Assembly: GCA_023409995.1 (NCBI GenBank)
Contig: JAEYQN010000132.1
Coordinates: forward strand, 1-6,008
Source: Cyanobacteria bacterium OH_CBB_238
GTDB lineage: Bacteria; Cyanobacteriota; Vampirovibrionia; Gastranaerophilales; Gastranaerophilaceae
Length of the DNA stretch: 6,008 bases
Direction of reading: 5' to 3'
The position numbers and the translations under genes were made by a program. Under the pieces are notes generated by a model. The model was not told the origin of the DNA, did not search any database, and was given only the letters and a program-made list of their open reading frames with translations. Positions 1 through 6,008 of the stretch are shown here, piece after piece. Position 1 is the first letter of the stretch; every line of letters begins with the position of its first letter.

Positions 1-71
<71 letters not shown>

Positions 72-74
72 TTT

Positions 75-104
75 AAAAAGAGTCTAAGAAGTTAGACTCT
101 TTTT
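75..104. terminator. Bidirectional intrinsic terminator between tRNA-Asn and the SGNH-like gene
   Basis: A perfect 13-bp inverted repeat (75-87 with 92-104) has a four-base GAAG loop. The arms begin with AAAAAG and end with CTTTTT, so the transcript has a run of U at the end of the hairpin on either strand. It sits between the converging tRNA-Asn (plus) and the minus-strand gene ending at 147, which is where a shared terminator would be expected. Confidence 0.88.
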
Positions 105-146
105 AGTTTAGTTTTTTGTTGTATTATAACCATCATACATGATTTT

Positions 147-1064
147 CTATAACTTTAGTTTTTTTACAAGCTTTGGAATAATCAAATCCCACGCTAAGGA
201 ACTTGGATGATTATCCCATTTTGCTATAGCAAATTTTGTACCACTCATGTCGACTCCAACTAACTCCTTTGTATCAATCAACGTAACTCCTTGCTTTTTT
301 AACTTTTCAAATTTTGGAATAGGATAATTATAGCGATCTCCAGACTCTCTATATTCCAAGACTACAAATTTTACATTAGGAAAATGTTTTCTTGCCTCTT
401 TCATACATTCTAAATATGCCTGTTCAAAATATTCATACTGCTCATTTTCATCGCTAGAATCAACCCCATAAAAGCTCATAACTCGTAAAGAATATGGAAA
501 ATAAATATATTTATAAAAATTATTCAACTCAACTTGCCGAAAAGTGCCATTAGATATTTCGTATTCTAAATTTTGTCTATTTGACCCAATAAAGTTCAAG
601 TATTTATTTCTAATATTCTGAACATCAACCCAGACATAAATAATATATTCCGGATCGTTGCTAACTTCTTTATAGAAAGCTTTGTCTTTTAGTTGATACA
701 ACATATGGTTGATTGAACCTGAAGCAAAGGCTCTATTATACACTGGTCGCTTTGACAGTTCCGACAATTTATATGAACCAATGTCTTTATTAGCCAACCC
801 AGAGCCATATGCAAAAGAACATCCAAACCACAATATTGGTAGCTTATGATATTTGCTGCCAGCAACTGGCCTCAAACTTTCTCTTTTCCACTGTCTGTAT
901 GAATTATCAAACGATTGAAGAGTTAAACTGTAAGGATTTATTAAAACTACTCTATATCCGGATTTATTATAGTCTAGAGACCAATATAAATAACAAGTAA
1001 GTTCTAAAATAATAAAAACCACCAAAATATTTACAATAATAACTTTTGCATATTTCTTAAACAT
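147..1064 (-). CDS. Membrane-anchored SGNH/GDSL hydrolase-like protein (paralogue A)
   Basis: A 305-residue protein with one N-terminal membrane segment (about residues 6-28), so the rest probably faces the periplasm or outside. SGNH-like blocks are visible: GCSF at 81-84 (candidate nucleophile Ser83), an N-R-A-F-A-S-G segment at 110-116, and a C-terminal D-N-H-P at 284-287. Family members are esterases or acyltransferases, often acting on surface glycans; the substrate here is unknown. It is clearly homologous to the protein at 2414-3367 but lacks two of that protein's conserved polar positions. Its block near 144-152 reads VWVDVQNIR where the paralogue has a D-H pair, and its Asp is two rather than three residues before the His. 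Activity is therefore uncertain. The ATG start is supported by AGGAAG four bases upstream (1069-1074). The gene lies 150 bases downstream of the HD-GYP gene on the same strand. C24 is not in a lipobox context. Confidence 0.88.
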   Translation of the reverse strand: MFKKYAKVIIVNILVVFIILELTCYLYWSLDYNKSGYRVVLINPYSLTLQSFDNSYRQWKRESLRPVAGSKYHKLPILWFGCSFAYGSGLANKDIGSYKLSELSKRPVYNRAFASGSINHMLYQLKDKAFYKEVSNDPEYIIYVWVDVQNIRNKYLNFIGSNRQNLEYEISNGTFRQVELNNFYKYIYFPYSLRVMSFYGVDSSDENEQYEYFEQAYLECMKEARKHFPNVKFVVLEYRESGDRYNYPIPKFEKLKKQGVTLIDTKELVGVDMSGTKFAIAKWDNHPSSLAWDLIIPKLVKKLKL

Positions 1065-1108
1065 AAAACTTCCTATTGGATCATTTACGTAAAAAAGAAT
1101 AGCACGTT

Positions 1109-1114
1109 ATTATA
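1109..1114 (-). promoter_or_regulatory. Possible -10 element for the SGNH-like gene A
   Basis: On the minus strand these bases read TATAAT, a perfect -10 consensus about 45 bases before the ATG at 1064. No good -35 hexamer is present 16-18 bases upstream, and an A+T-rich region will produce such matches by chance. It would give gene A its own transcript separate from the HD-GYP gene. Confidence 0.35.
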
Positions 1115-1164
1115 AAAAAACATAATAGATTTTAATACTAGTTTTTATTTGCAAGTTATAAGAG

Positions 1165-1180
1165 TAAACATCAATGTTTA
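1165..1180. repeat. 16-bp palindrome in the HD-GYP / SGNH-A intergenic gap
   Basis: TAAACAT, a two-base spacer, then ATGTTTA: a perfect 7-bp inverted repeat. No T tract follows on either strand, so it does not look like a terminator. It lies about 50 bases upstream of the candidate -10 of gene A, so it could be an operator, but in A+T-rich DNA chance is a fair alternative. Confidence 0.4.
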
Positions 1181-1214
1181 TAAAACTATAAAGCAGATTA
1201 TATTATATATAAAA

Positions 1215-2267
1215 CTAGACAAAAATACCTGCCTCAAATGGTGACGAAAGAGTCACCTCAGATAAGATATCCGCAATTTCTCTGTCTAACTTTCCAGCTT
1301 CAACATCTTTATATATAATTGAGAGTGCTATTTCACGACTTAAAGCTTTTCTATAGGGCCTTTCAGCAGCCAAGGCATCGTAGATATCAACAATTGCAAC
1401 TATTCTGGTATAAGTATCAATTTGGTCTGCCGTTAATCCGTCAGGATAGCCGGATCCATCAAGTTTTTCATGATGAGACCTGACAATATTTCCAACCTCT
1501 TTAAACGTTTTCAATGATTTTAGTATATTCCAGCCATCACCTGGATGTTTTTTCATTACAGTAAATTCTTCATCAGTTAATGGTCCAGGCTTGTTTAAGA
1601 TGTGATCAGGTGTGCCAATTTTACCAATATCATGCAATATAGCACCTTTTTTAAGAATATTTATCTCTCTAACAGTCATTTTAAGTTTTTTACCAATTTG
1701 CTCTGCATAATATGCAACCCTACTAATATGTCCCTTTGTCAAAACATCTTTGGCCTCTACACTATTTGCAACTGCCATAACAATAGAGTCAGAATTTTCC
1801 AAAGACTCTGCTAAATGTTTCAAACGAAAGTGCTTTAACTCTAATTCTTTGTATAGGTTTTTCTCTCTGGTAACATCATCGAATGCAATAAACATTAAAA
1901 TTTGGTTATCATTCATAATTGGTATAACAGAAAATTTAAGATAAATTGTCTCACCATTTTTTGTCGTAAATTCCAAATCTTCTGCTACAATTTTCTTCGG
2001 CATTGAGCTAGAACAAGCTGACTTGATTGAATAGTCTAAAGAGCATCCGCCACAGGTTGAGCAATCGTTTTGGCAGAATAAATAATTACCAATTACAATA
2101 TTTTCATACAATTCTTTGTTGCTTGCTATTTTAAACATATCATTAATAGATTTGTTAGCATATAGCAATTGCTTTTCACTATCGATTAAAACAACCCCAT
2201 CATGAATACTTTCAAGCACTTGCATAAACGAAGATTTATCTTTTATAATTTCAACAATACTTTTCAC
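1215..2267 (-). CDS. PAS-HD-GYP protein, predicted cyclic-di-GMP phosphodiesterase
   Basis: A 350-residue cytoplasmic protein with no membrane segment. Residues about 14-135 form a PAS sensor domain (DGVVLIDSEKQLLYAN near 23-38; a closing FDDVTREK near 129-136). A short helical linker leads to an HD-GYP domain from about 165 to 345. The metal and signature residues appear intact: H180 (GHISRV), H212-D213 (HDIGK), H241 (MKKHP), HHEKLDGSGYPDGL at 265-278, and D294 in VDIYDALAAERPYR. This family hydrolyses c-di-GMP to pGpG or GMP, so the protein should lower c-di-GMP in response to its PAS input. C65, C69, C72 and C75 (CX3CX2CX2C), plus C85, sit inside the PAS domain and could bind Fe-S or zinc. 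The start is GTG, with GGTGA four bases upstream; the next in-frame Met is residue 15. It is divergent from the gene at 2414. Confidence 0.95.
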   Translation of the reverse strand: MKSIVEIIKDKSSFMQVLESIHDGVVLIDSEKQLLYANKSINDMFKIASNKELYENIVIGNYLFCQNDCSTCGGCSLDYSIKSACSSSMPKKIVAEDLEFTTKNGETIYLKFSVIPIMNDNQILMFIAFDDVTREKNLYKELELKHFRLKHLAESLENSDSIVMAVANSVEAKDVLTKGHISRVAYYAEQIGKKLKMTVREINILKKGAILHDIGKIGTPDHILNKPGPLTDEEFTVMKKHPGDGWNILKSLKTFKEVGNIVRSHHEKLDGSGYPDGLTADQIDTYTRIVAIVDIYDALAAERPYRKALSREIALSIIYKDVEAGKLDREIADILSEVTLSSPFEAGIFV

Positions 2268-2352
2268 ACAATCACCATAACAACTATTTATATTAAAATA
2301 TTGCGCTAAAATACTTATAAATTCAAGTAAATATTTTTTGTACTTAATTTCT

Positions 2353-2361
2353 TGCTATAAT
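2353..2361 (+). promoter_or_regulatory. Extended -10 promoter for SGNH-like gene B
   Basis: The bases read TGCTATAAT, a perfect extended -10 (TGnTATAAT), about 50 bases before the TTG start at 2414. The -35 region is only T-rich, which is tolerable for extended -10 promoters. A second possible pair, TTGCTA (2352-2357) and TATTAT (2374-2379) with a 16-base spacer, overlaps it. This lies in the 146-base gap shared with the divergent HD-GYP gene; I found no convincing promoter for that gene. Confidence 0.55.
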
Positions 2362-2413
2362 TTGCAAACTATGTATTATAAGAGAACAGATAATATTTAT
2401 AGGCAAATACATA

Positions 2414-3367
2414 TTGATTAAAAAAGCTATACAAATAGTGTTATTAAATTTAATCTTGTTATTCATTTTGTTTGTTTTTGTTGAAATCTACTCATATTTG
2501 GTGACTAAAAACAGATATTCTGATTTAATAAGTAATCAAAACAGTTTTTTCAAAAAATCTCAAATTAGTCATAGGGTAAAAATAAAATATCAACATATTC
2601 ATAGATATACTTACAGCGAATTAGAAAATAGTCTAAGGCCAACAATAAGCTTTAATTCTAGGAAGCGGCCTCTTCTTTTCGTGGGGTGTTCTTATACAAA
2701 TACTTACGGATTAAGTGATAATCAGCTACTCTCCTCAAAGGTTGCATATTTGACAAAAAGAACTACCTACAACAGAGGTCAAGGCGGAGAGGGGCCACAG
2801 CTTATTCTATATCAATTTAAAAATAAAAAATTCTTTACACAGGTCCCCGATGCAGAGTTTATTATATATACATTTATTTATGACCACTTATTTAGATTAA
2901 ATAGATACCAGCTAGCCCCATTTTCAAATAGAACACAAATCAGATATAAACTTACTGATGGAAAATTAAAAGAATTAACCCCTTACTTTTTACCACTTTA
3001 TTCACTATTCACAATACAAAATATCCAAACAAAAGTAGCTTTTATAAAGGCAAAAGATCGTAAAAAAAACTTTGCATTATTTTTAGCAATATTGAATGAA
3101 TCCTATAAAATTGCTAAGCAACATTATCCCCATGCAAAATTTGTAATTCTGCTTTACAAAGATCCTCACTGGCATTATCCGGGAAGACAATTAACAACTT
3201 CAGAAATTAACCAATTAAACAAAGCTGGATTTATAGTAATTGATTCCGAAAAGCTTGTTGGGCATGAGTTAACAAGCGACAAATATAGACTATCTGATAA
3301 AGACCACCCTAATGAACAAGCTTGGCAAGAAATTGCTCCTCTACTCGTAAAACGCCTAAATTTATAG
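2414..3367 (+). CDS. Membrane-anchored SGNH/GDSL hydrolase-like protein (paralogue B)
   Basis: A 317-residue protein with an N-terminal membrane segment (about residues 5-30) and a presumed extracytoplasmic SGNH-type domain. GCSY at 91-94 carries the candidate nucleophile Ser93. NRGQGGEG at 120-127 is the glycine-rich block, a D-H pair lies at 157-158 (FIYDHLFR), and D295-K-D-H298-P gives the classical DxxH ending. The likely reaction is hydrolysis or transfer of an ester-linked acyl group, possibly on a surface glycan; the substrate cannot be read from sequence. It aligns along its length with the protein at 147-1064 (shared LRP, GCS, YNR, LYQ, IIY, KFV, LVG and HP positions), so the two are old paralogues. 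The start is TTG: no ATG, GTG or other TTG lies in frame between the promoter and this codon, and AGG ten bases upstream is a weak ribosome site. It is divergent from the HD-GYP gene and followed by tRNA-Lys. Confidence 0.88.
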   Translation: MIKKAIQIVLLNLILLFILFVFVEIYSYLVTKNRYSDLISNQNSFFKKSQISHRVKIKYQHIHRYTYSELENSLRPTISFNSRKRPLLFVGCSYTNTYGLSDNQLLSSKVAYLTKRTTYNRGQGGEGPQLILYQFKNKKFFTQVPDAEFIIYTFIYDHLFRLNRYQLAPFSNRTQIRYKLTDGKLKELTPYFLPLYSLFTIQNIQTKVAFIKAKDRKKNFALFLAILNESYKIAKQHYPHAKFVILLYKDPHWHYPGRQLTTSEINQLNKAGFIVIDSEKLVGHELTSDKYRLSDKDHPNEQAWQEIAPLLVKRLNL

Positions 3368-3408
3368 TTCAGGTTTTCGCCTTATAATTAATAAAATGTA
3401 AAATTATC

Positions 3409-3436
3409 TTGATTGAATTTTATTTAGTATTAAAAT
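3409..3436 (+). promoter_or_regulatory. Candidate promoter of tRNA-Lys
   Basis: TTGATT (3409-3414) and TAAAAT (3431-3436) are separated by 16 bases, and the predicted start lies about 10-12 bases before the tRNA. The spacing and position fit a tRNA promoter, but the region is almost all A and T. The rest of the gap after the gene ending at 3367 shows only an A+T 7-bp inverted repeat (3399-3405 with 3416-3422), not a convincing terminator. Confidence 0.45.
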
Positions 3437-3454
3437 AAATATGAAATAAGTCTT

Positions 3455-3527
3455 GGGCTTGTAGCGCAGCTGGTAGCGCAGATGACTCTTAATCATTTGG
3501 TCGTGGGTTCGAATCCCACCAAGCCCA
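3455..3527 (+). tRNA. tRNA-Lys (anticodon CTT)
   Basis: Decodes lysine AAG. The cloverleaf is complete: acceptor GGGCTTG/CAAGCCC, D stem GCGC/GCGC, anticodon stem GATGA/TCATT with loop CTCTTAA (anticodon 3488-3490), five-base variable loop, T stem GTGGG/CCCAC with loop TTCGAAT, and discriminator A at 3527. CCA is not encoded (ATTT follows), unlike the tRNA-Asn at the left edge, so the cell must add CCA post-transcriptionally. Confidence 0.97.
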
Positions 3528-3619
3528 TTTGACTTCATTCTAAACTTAGCATTTGCCTAAAAATGACATTATCAAACTACCTAAAAGTCTGTTATGTCTT
3601 CATTATTGCCCTAGAATAA

Positions 3620-3841
3620 TTACAAATTCTTATTCAATCCATTGGTAATTTTTTTAAAAGAACTTGCGATTCTGCTAAATAATCCTTCTTCAAGACCTAT
3701 ATTTATACACTGTTTACTACCAGAAGACTCAACTATTAATTTTAGATCATCACCTTTACTTGTCAGAATAACAGTATCTTGTGGAGCTAATCTACTTGCT
3801 AAGTCAAGTAAAATAGGATCAATAGTTGAAAATTCTTTCAT
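3620..3841 (-). CDS. Small hypothetical protein
   Basis: I do not recognise this gene. From ATG 3841 it would encode 73 residues, MKEFSTIDPILLDLASRL at the N-terminus, then an alternating hydrophobic/polar stretch (TVILTSKGDDLKLIVES) that looks like beta strands, and a basic amphipathic tail (FSRIASSFKKITNGLNK). No membrane segment or signal peptide is visible. Composition is balanced and protein-like, better than the opposite-strand frame, which is rich in Ser, Cys and Arg. The start is uncertain: neither ATG 3841 nor an in-frame TTG at 3895, which would add 18 residues and overlap the next gene by 8 bases, has a clear ribosome site. A weak minus-strand promoter (TTGTGC at 3895-3890, AATAAT at 3872-3867, 17-base spacer) would fit the ATG. 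It is head-to-head with the secreted-protein gene. It could be a chance open frame. Confidence 0.5.
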   Translation of the reverse strand: MKEFSTIDPILLDLASRLAPQDTVILTSKGDDLKLIVESSGSKQCINIGLEEGLFSRIASSFKKITNGLNKNL

Positions 3842-3887
3842 TAGGTACGGGTTTTTGCATAAGCTTATTATTGGACTTCTTAGAATT

Positions 3888-4289
3888 ATGCACAAATTTA
3901 AGTATAAAATACTATATTATTTAAGCCTAATTATTATTTTATTTTTAGGGAAAAATGCATACGCAGAACAATTTGATCTTAAAACACCGCTAAAAGGCCA
4001 ATCCATTGCCAGCCAGCTTCTGCAATTAGATACATTAAAAGCTGTCTACCCAATGACTTCTAGCTATAATAAAAGTTGTCAATATTATTCCATATCTAAC
4101 ACAAAACTTATACACAATATTAAAGATAGTTCTGTAAAAAATGGTCAATACATGACAGGTTATTGGCAAGAAGCTTGGACAGTTAACAGATGTGGGCAAC
4201 AAATTGAAGTTCCAATTTTGTTCAGGTTAGATGGAAAAGGTGGGGCTTATTATCAAGTACAGGCTAACCAAGTACAAGTTAAAAAATGA
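3888..4289 (+). CDS. Small secreted protein with Sec signal peptide, function unknown
   Basis: A 133-residue protein. Residues 1-26 form a signal peptide: basic MHKFKYK, a hydrophobic core (ILYYLSLIIILFLG), and a predicted signal-peptidase I cut after N-A-Y-A before E27. The mature protein is about 107 residues with two cysteines, C64 and C102, which could form a disulfide in the periplasm. The C-terminal part, GYWQEAWTVNRCGQQIEVPILFRLDGKGGAYYQV (91-124, here as a description of pattern W-x-E-x-W-T-V-x-x-C-G), resembles small exported proteins of unknown function seen in Gram-negative bacteria. The ATG was chosen because it places the signal peptide at the N-terminus; the frame is open further upstream, but that translation is not protein-like and is antisense to the small minus-strand ORF. 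No good ribosome site or promoter was found. It is followed 28 bases later by the membrane-protein gene, probably in one operon. Confidence 0.8.
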   Translation: MHKFKYKILYYLSLIIILFLGKNAYAEQFDLKTPLKGQSIASQLLQLDTLKAVYPMTSSYNKSCQYYSISNTKLIHNIKDSSVKNGQYMTGYWQEAWTVNRCGQQIEVPILFRLDGKGGAYYQVQANQVQVKK

Positions 4290-4305
4290 TTTTTTGAGTA
4301 GAGTT

Positions 4306-4312
4306 AAAGGGA
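4306..4312 (+). promoter_or_regulatory. Ribosome binding site fixing the start of the DUF4013-like gene
   Basis: AAAGGGA ends five bases before ATG 4318 (GGG six bases from it). It supports the internal ATG over an upstream in-frame ATG at 4231, which would overlap the preceding gene by 59 bases and add a non-hydrophobic, basic extension. Confidence 0.7.
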
Positions 4313-4317
4313 AAAAT

Positions 4318-5049
4318 ATGAGTTTAAACATTAAAGAAGCTTTTTTATATCCATTTGGAGACAGGGAATGGAAAACAAAATTAGTTATACCAGCACTAAT
4401 CGCGGCTCTTCCTGCAATATATAAAGTAACACAGCAAGAACTAGACATAATTCCAAGAATATTTTTCACATTTATAATAGCTGTTTTATCGTTATTATAC
4501 TTTGGTTTCATATTAGAATATATGCGTAATCAACTAAATGAAACTAACATAAATAAATTACCAAATATTGTAGCTGATTATAAAAAATTCATTATAAATG
4601 CAATAAAATGCATATTAGTCTGTGCTGTATATACTCTCTTGCTTATAATTCCATCAGCTCTTGTTTTCTTTGGATTCAAAGTAGGCACTAATGTTTTTTT
4701 TATATCAATACTTATGGCATGTATCCTAATATTTTTGTATTTTTTAATCTTATTTTATGCCCAACTTGTTTTTATTGAGAATTACAGTTTTGAGGAAGCG
4801 CTCAATATTTCAAAAATATTTAAATTAATTATTTCATCAAAATGGCTTACATTAAGCACATTTCTAATAATAAACTGCACATCGGGAGTTTTCTCTGTAC
4901 TTGAACTATTACTAAAAAGATTCGTAATTAGTATTATACCTCTTGCTTGTATAGAAACCATATGCTCATTATTTATAGTAAGCATTAGCGTACAAACTTA
5001 TAAACTTACAAAAAAAAATCTCAAAACTGAAGTTATTGCTCAAAGCTAA
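4318..5049 (+). CDS. DUF4013-like multi-pass membrane protein
   Basis: A 243-residue integral membrane protein. The N-terminus, ending in YPFGDREWKTKLVIPALIA (residues 11-29), matches the pattern of DUF4013 proteins: a PF-x-D-x-x-W motif before the first hydrophobic stretch. Hydrophobic segments lie near 22-36, 48-67, 93-120, 124-152, 177-197 and 203-225, giving about six passes. A loop with LPNIVADYKKF (81-91) between segments also fits this family. No catalytic residues are evident, and the family's function is not known to me. The start is set by a good AAAGGGA site. It follows the secreted-protein gene by 28 bases and precedes the glycosyltransferase by 103 bases, all on the same strand, so a shared envelope-related role is plausible but inferred. 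The DUF4013 assignment is from motif memory. Confidence 0.82.
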   Translation: MSLNIKEAFLYPFGDREWKTKLVIPALIAALPAIYKVTQQELDIIPRIFFTFIIAVLSLLYFGFILEYMRNQLNETNINKLPNIVADYKKFIINAIKCILVCAVYTLLLIIPSALVFFGFKVGTNVFFISILMACILIFLYFLILFYAQLVFIENYSFEEALNISKIFKLIISSKWLTLSTFLIINCTSGVFSVLELLLKRFVISIIPLACIETICSLFIVSISVQTYKLTKKNLKTEVIAQS

Positions 5050-5085
5050 GATAAATTGATTTAAAGTAACAAACGAACTTAACAT

Positions 5086-5115
5086 TTGGAAAATTACAAC
5101 TTTATAAATTATATT
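5086..5115 (+). promoter_or_regulatory. Possible promoter of the glycosyltransferase gene
   Basis: TTGGAA (5086-5091) and TATATT (5110-5115) are 18 bases apart and lie in the 103-base gap before the TTG at 5153. No terminator hairpin is visible in this gap, so read-through from the upstream gene is equally possible. Confidence 0.35.
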
Positions 5116-5152
5116 AAAAATAGGTTACTGTTGCATTTGTAGAGAGTTTATA

Positions 5153-6008
5153 TTGAAAATAAACAAGTTTATTCTATTTTATATAAGTATTTTATGTATA
5201 CTTGTTACTGGTTTCTATTTACGAACACTTTTTTACCTTAATTTTTCTCAACTATGGGGTGATGAAGCAGCAATACTTATTCCTGCAATAAAATTCAGTT
5301 TCGTTAAAGCAATGTTTATCCCATACGGCACTGATGCAACCTCTCCGCCACTTTATACAGCAATAATAAAAATCCTATACAATATTGGAGGAATAAATGA
5401 GTTAAAATTAAGGTTAGGTTCTTATTTGGCTGGATTAGTATCCCTACCGCTCTGTTATTTGCTATTTAAAAGATTCCTTAAAGGGGAACAATCACTTATT
5501 ATTGCAACTTTCTTAATTTCAACAAATATTGCACTAATAACAATGTCTGGGATGATAAAACAATATACTTTAGATTTTTTAATTGCAACAGTGATATTGT
5601 TAATAGCTTCTAATATAAGTTGGACTCAATTAAAATATAAGACTATATTTTTATTTTTTATCAGTGCATTGTTTTTTTATATTTCATCATTTGGAGCTTT
5701 ATTCATAATTCCTTCTATAGTTTTAGTTTATTTTATTTCAGCTATACTTGAAAAGAACAAAGAAAACATAAAAAAAATCACCTTATTCACGATATTAAAT
5801 CTTATATTTTTAATTCCATATTACATTTTTTATCTATCAAAACTCAATAATGACTCCCACCTAGTTTCACAGTGGATAGATAAATATGGATTTTTCCCTA
5901 ATACATACTTTGAAGTATCTGGAATTGTTGATTATCTATTTGACACAGCCAGTTATTTTGGTCACACAAATATTTTAGTTATTATTTCAATCTGCACCCT
6001 ATTAACAA
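5153..6008 (+). CDS. GT-C family glycosyltransferase (ArnT/PMT-like), 3' end outside window
   Basis: Open to the right edge with 285 residues visible, no stop. This multi-pass membrane protein has the layout of GT-C enzymes, which transfer sugars from polyprenyl-phosphate donors outside the cytoplasm. After a first membrane segment (about 6-29) comes a loop with W-G-D37-E38-A, the acidic pair expected at the catalytic position. Next is T-S-P-P-L-Y (63-68), then the K-Q-Y-T-x-D segment (136-141) common in bacterial PMT-like transferases. Further hydrophobic segments lie at about 89-105, 114-132 and 139-153, with more beyond. Family members act on lipid A, cell-wall polymers or proteins; the substrate cannot be told here. 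The start is TTG with AGAGAG (5141-5146) six bases upstream; the first in-frame ATG is residue 54, which would remove the acidic pair. Probably the last or a middle member of the plus-strand run. Confidence 0.85.
   Translation, partial: MKINKFILFYISILCILVTGFYLRTLFYLNFSQLWGDEAAILIPAIKFSFVKAMFIPYGTDATSPPLYTAIIKILYNIGGINELKLRLGSYLAGLVSLPLCYLLFKRFLKGEQSLIIATFLISTNIALITMSGMIKQYTLDFLIATVILLIASNISWTQLKYKTIFLFFISALFFYISSFGALFIIPSIVLVYFISAILEKNKENIKKITLFTILNLIFLIPYYIFYLSKLNNDSHLVSQWIDKYGFFPNTYFEVSGIVDYLFDTASYFGHTNILVIISICTLLT

Noticed and set aside
809..1000. Plus-strand open frame inside SGNH gene A
   Set aside because: Antisense to a well-supported gene, Cys- and Ile-rich, with no ribosome site; a shadow frame.
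991..1002. Lipobox at Cys24 of SGNH protein A
   Set aside because: The residues before it (E-L-T) do not fit the lipobox pattern, and the Cys lies within the membrane segment.
1602..1944. Two plus-strand open frames inside the HD-GYP gene
   Set aside because: Antisense to conserved HD-GYP and PAS sequence and of poor composition.
3455..3527. tRNA-Lys as an attachment site for an integrated element
   Set aside because: No integrase gene and no repeat of the tRNA 3' end is present in the window; the T-arm similarity to tRNA-Asn is ordinary tRNA conservation.
3562..3606. Imperfect hairpin after tRNA-Lys
   Set aside because: The arms pair only with a bulge and a loop of more than 20 bases, and no T tract follows; not a supportable terminator.
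3642..3887. N-terminal extension of the secreted protein
   Set aside because: It would bury the signal peptide internally, and its translation is rich in Ser, Arg and Cys and not protein-like.
4231..4317. Upstream start for the DUF4013-like gene
   Set aside because: It overlaps the preceding gene by 59 bases and lacks the good ribosome site that ATG 4318 has.
4227..4985. Minus-strand frames opposite the DUF4013-like gene
   Set aside because: They mirror membrane-segment codons of the real gene and have no supporting start signals.

Overview
The window is visibly A+T-rich, with intergenic DNA that is almost all A and T. It contains two tRNA genes and seven protein-coding genes, the last cut by the window edge. 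The organism is most likely a low-GC diderm bacterium: one product has a Sec signal peptide ending in AYA, and others are envelope or membrane proteins. Start codons are mixed (ATG, GTG, TTG). The mix of an HD-GYP protein, anchored SGNH-type proteins, a DUF4013-like membrane protein and a GT-C glycosyltransferase would fit gut or environmental lineages such as Gastranaerophilales/Vampirovibrionia, but this is a weak guess. Nothing here fixes the taxonomy.

Left part (1-2413). A tRNA-Asn, missing its first four bases at the window edge, converges on a minus-strand gene for a membrane-anchored SGNH-hydrolase-like protein (147-1064). A perfect 13-bp hairpin between them looks like a shared bidirectional terminator. 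Upstream on the same strand is a PAS + HD-GYP protein (1215-2267), a predicted cyclic-di-GMP phosphodiesterase with a four-cysteine cluster in its sensor domain.

Middle (2414-3527). Divergent from the HD-GYP gene is a second SGNH-like gene with a TTG start (2414-3367). It is a diverged paralogue of the first, so the pair brackets the signalling gene. A tRNA-Lys(CTT) follows.

Right part (3528-6008). A small minus-strand ORF of unknown function (3620-3841) lies head-to-head with a plus-strand run: a small secreted protein (3888-4289), a multi-pass DUF4013-like membrane protein (4318-5049), and the N-terminal 285 residues of a GT-C (ArnT/PMT-like) glycosyltransferase starting at TTG 5153.

Read together, the protein genes point to the cell envelope: SGNH-type proteins often modify surface glycans, GT-C enzymes transfer lipid-linked sugars, and HD-GYP proteins lower c-di-GMP, which often controls surface polysaccharide and motility. 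That they form one system is inference. I see no mobile element, CRISPR array, toxin-antitoxin pair or known defence system. The most unusual points are the two SGNH paralogues with different catalytic residues around a c-di-GMP gene, and the Cys-cluster PAS domain.
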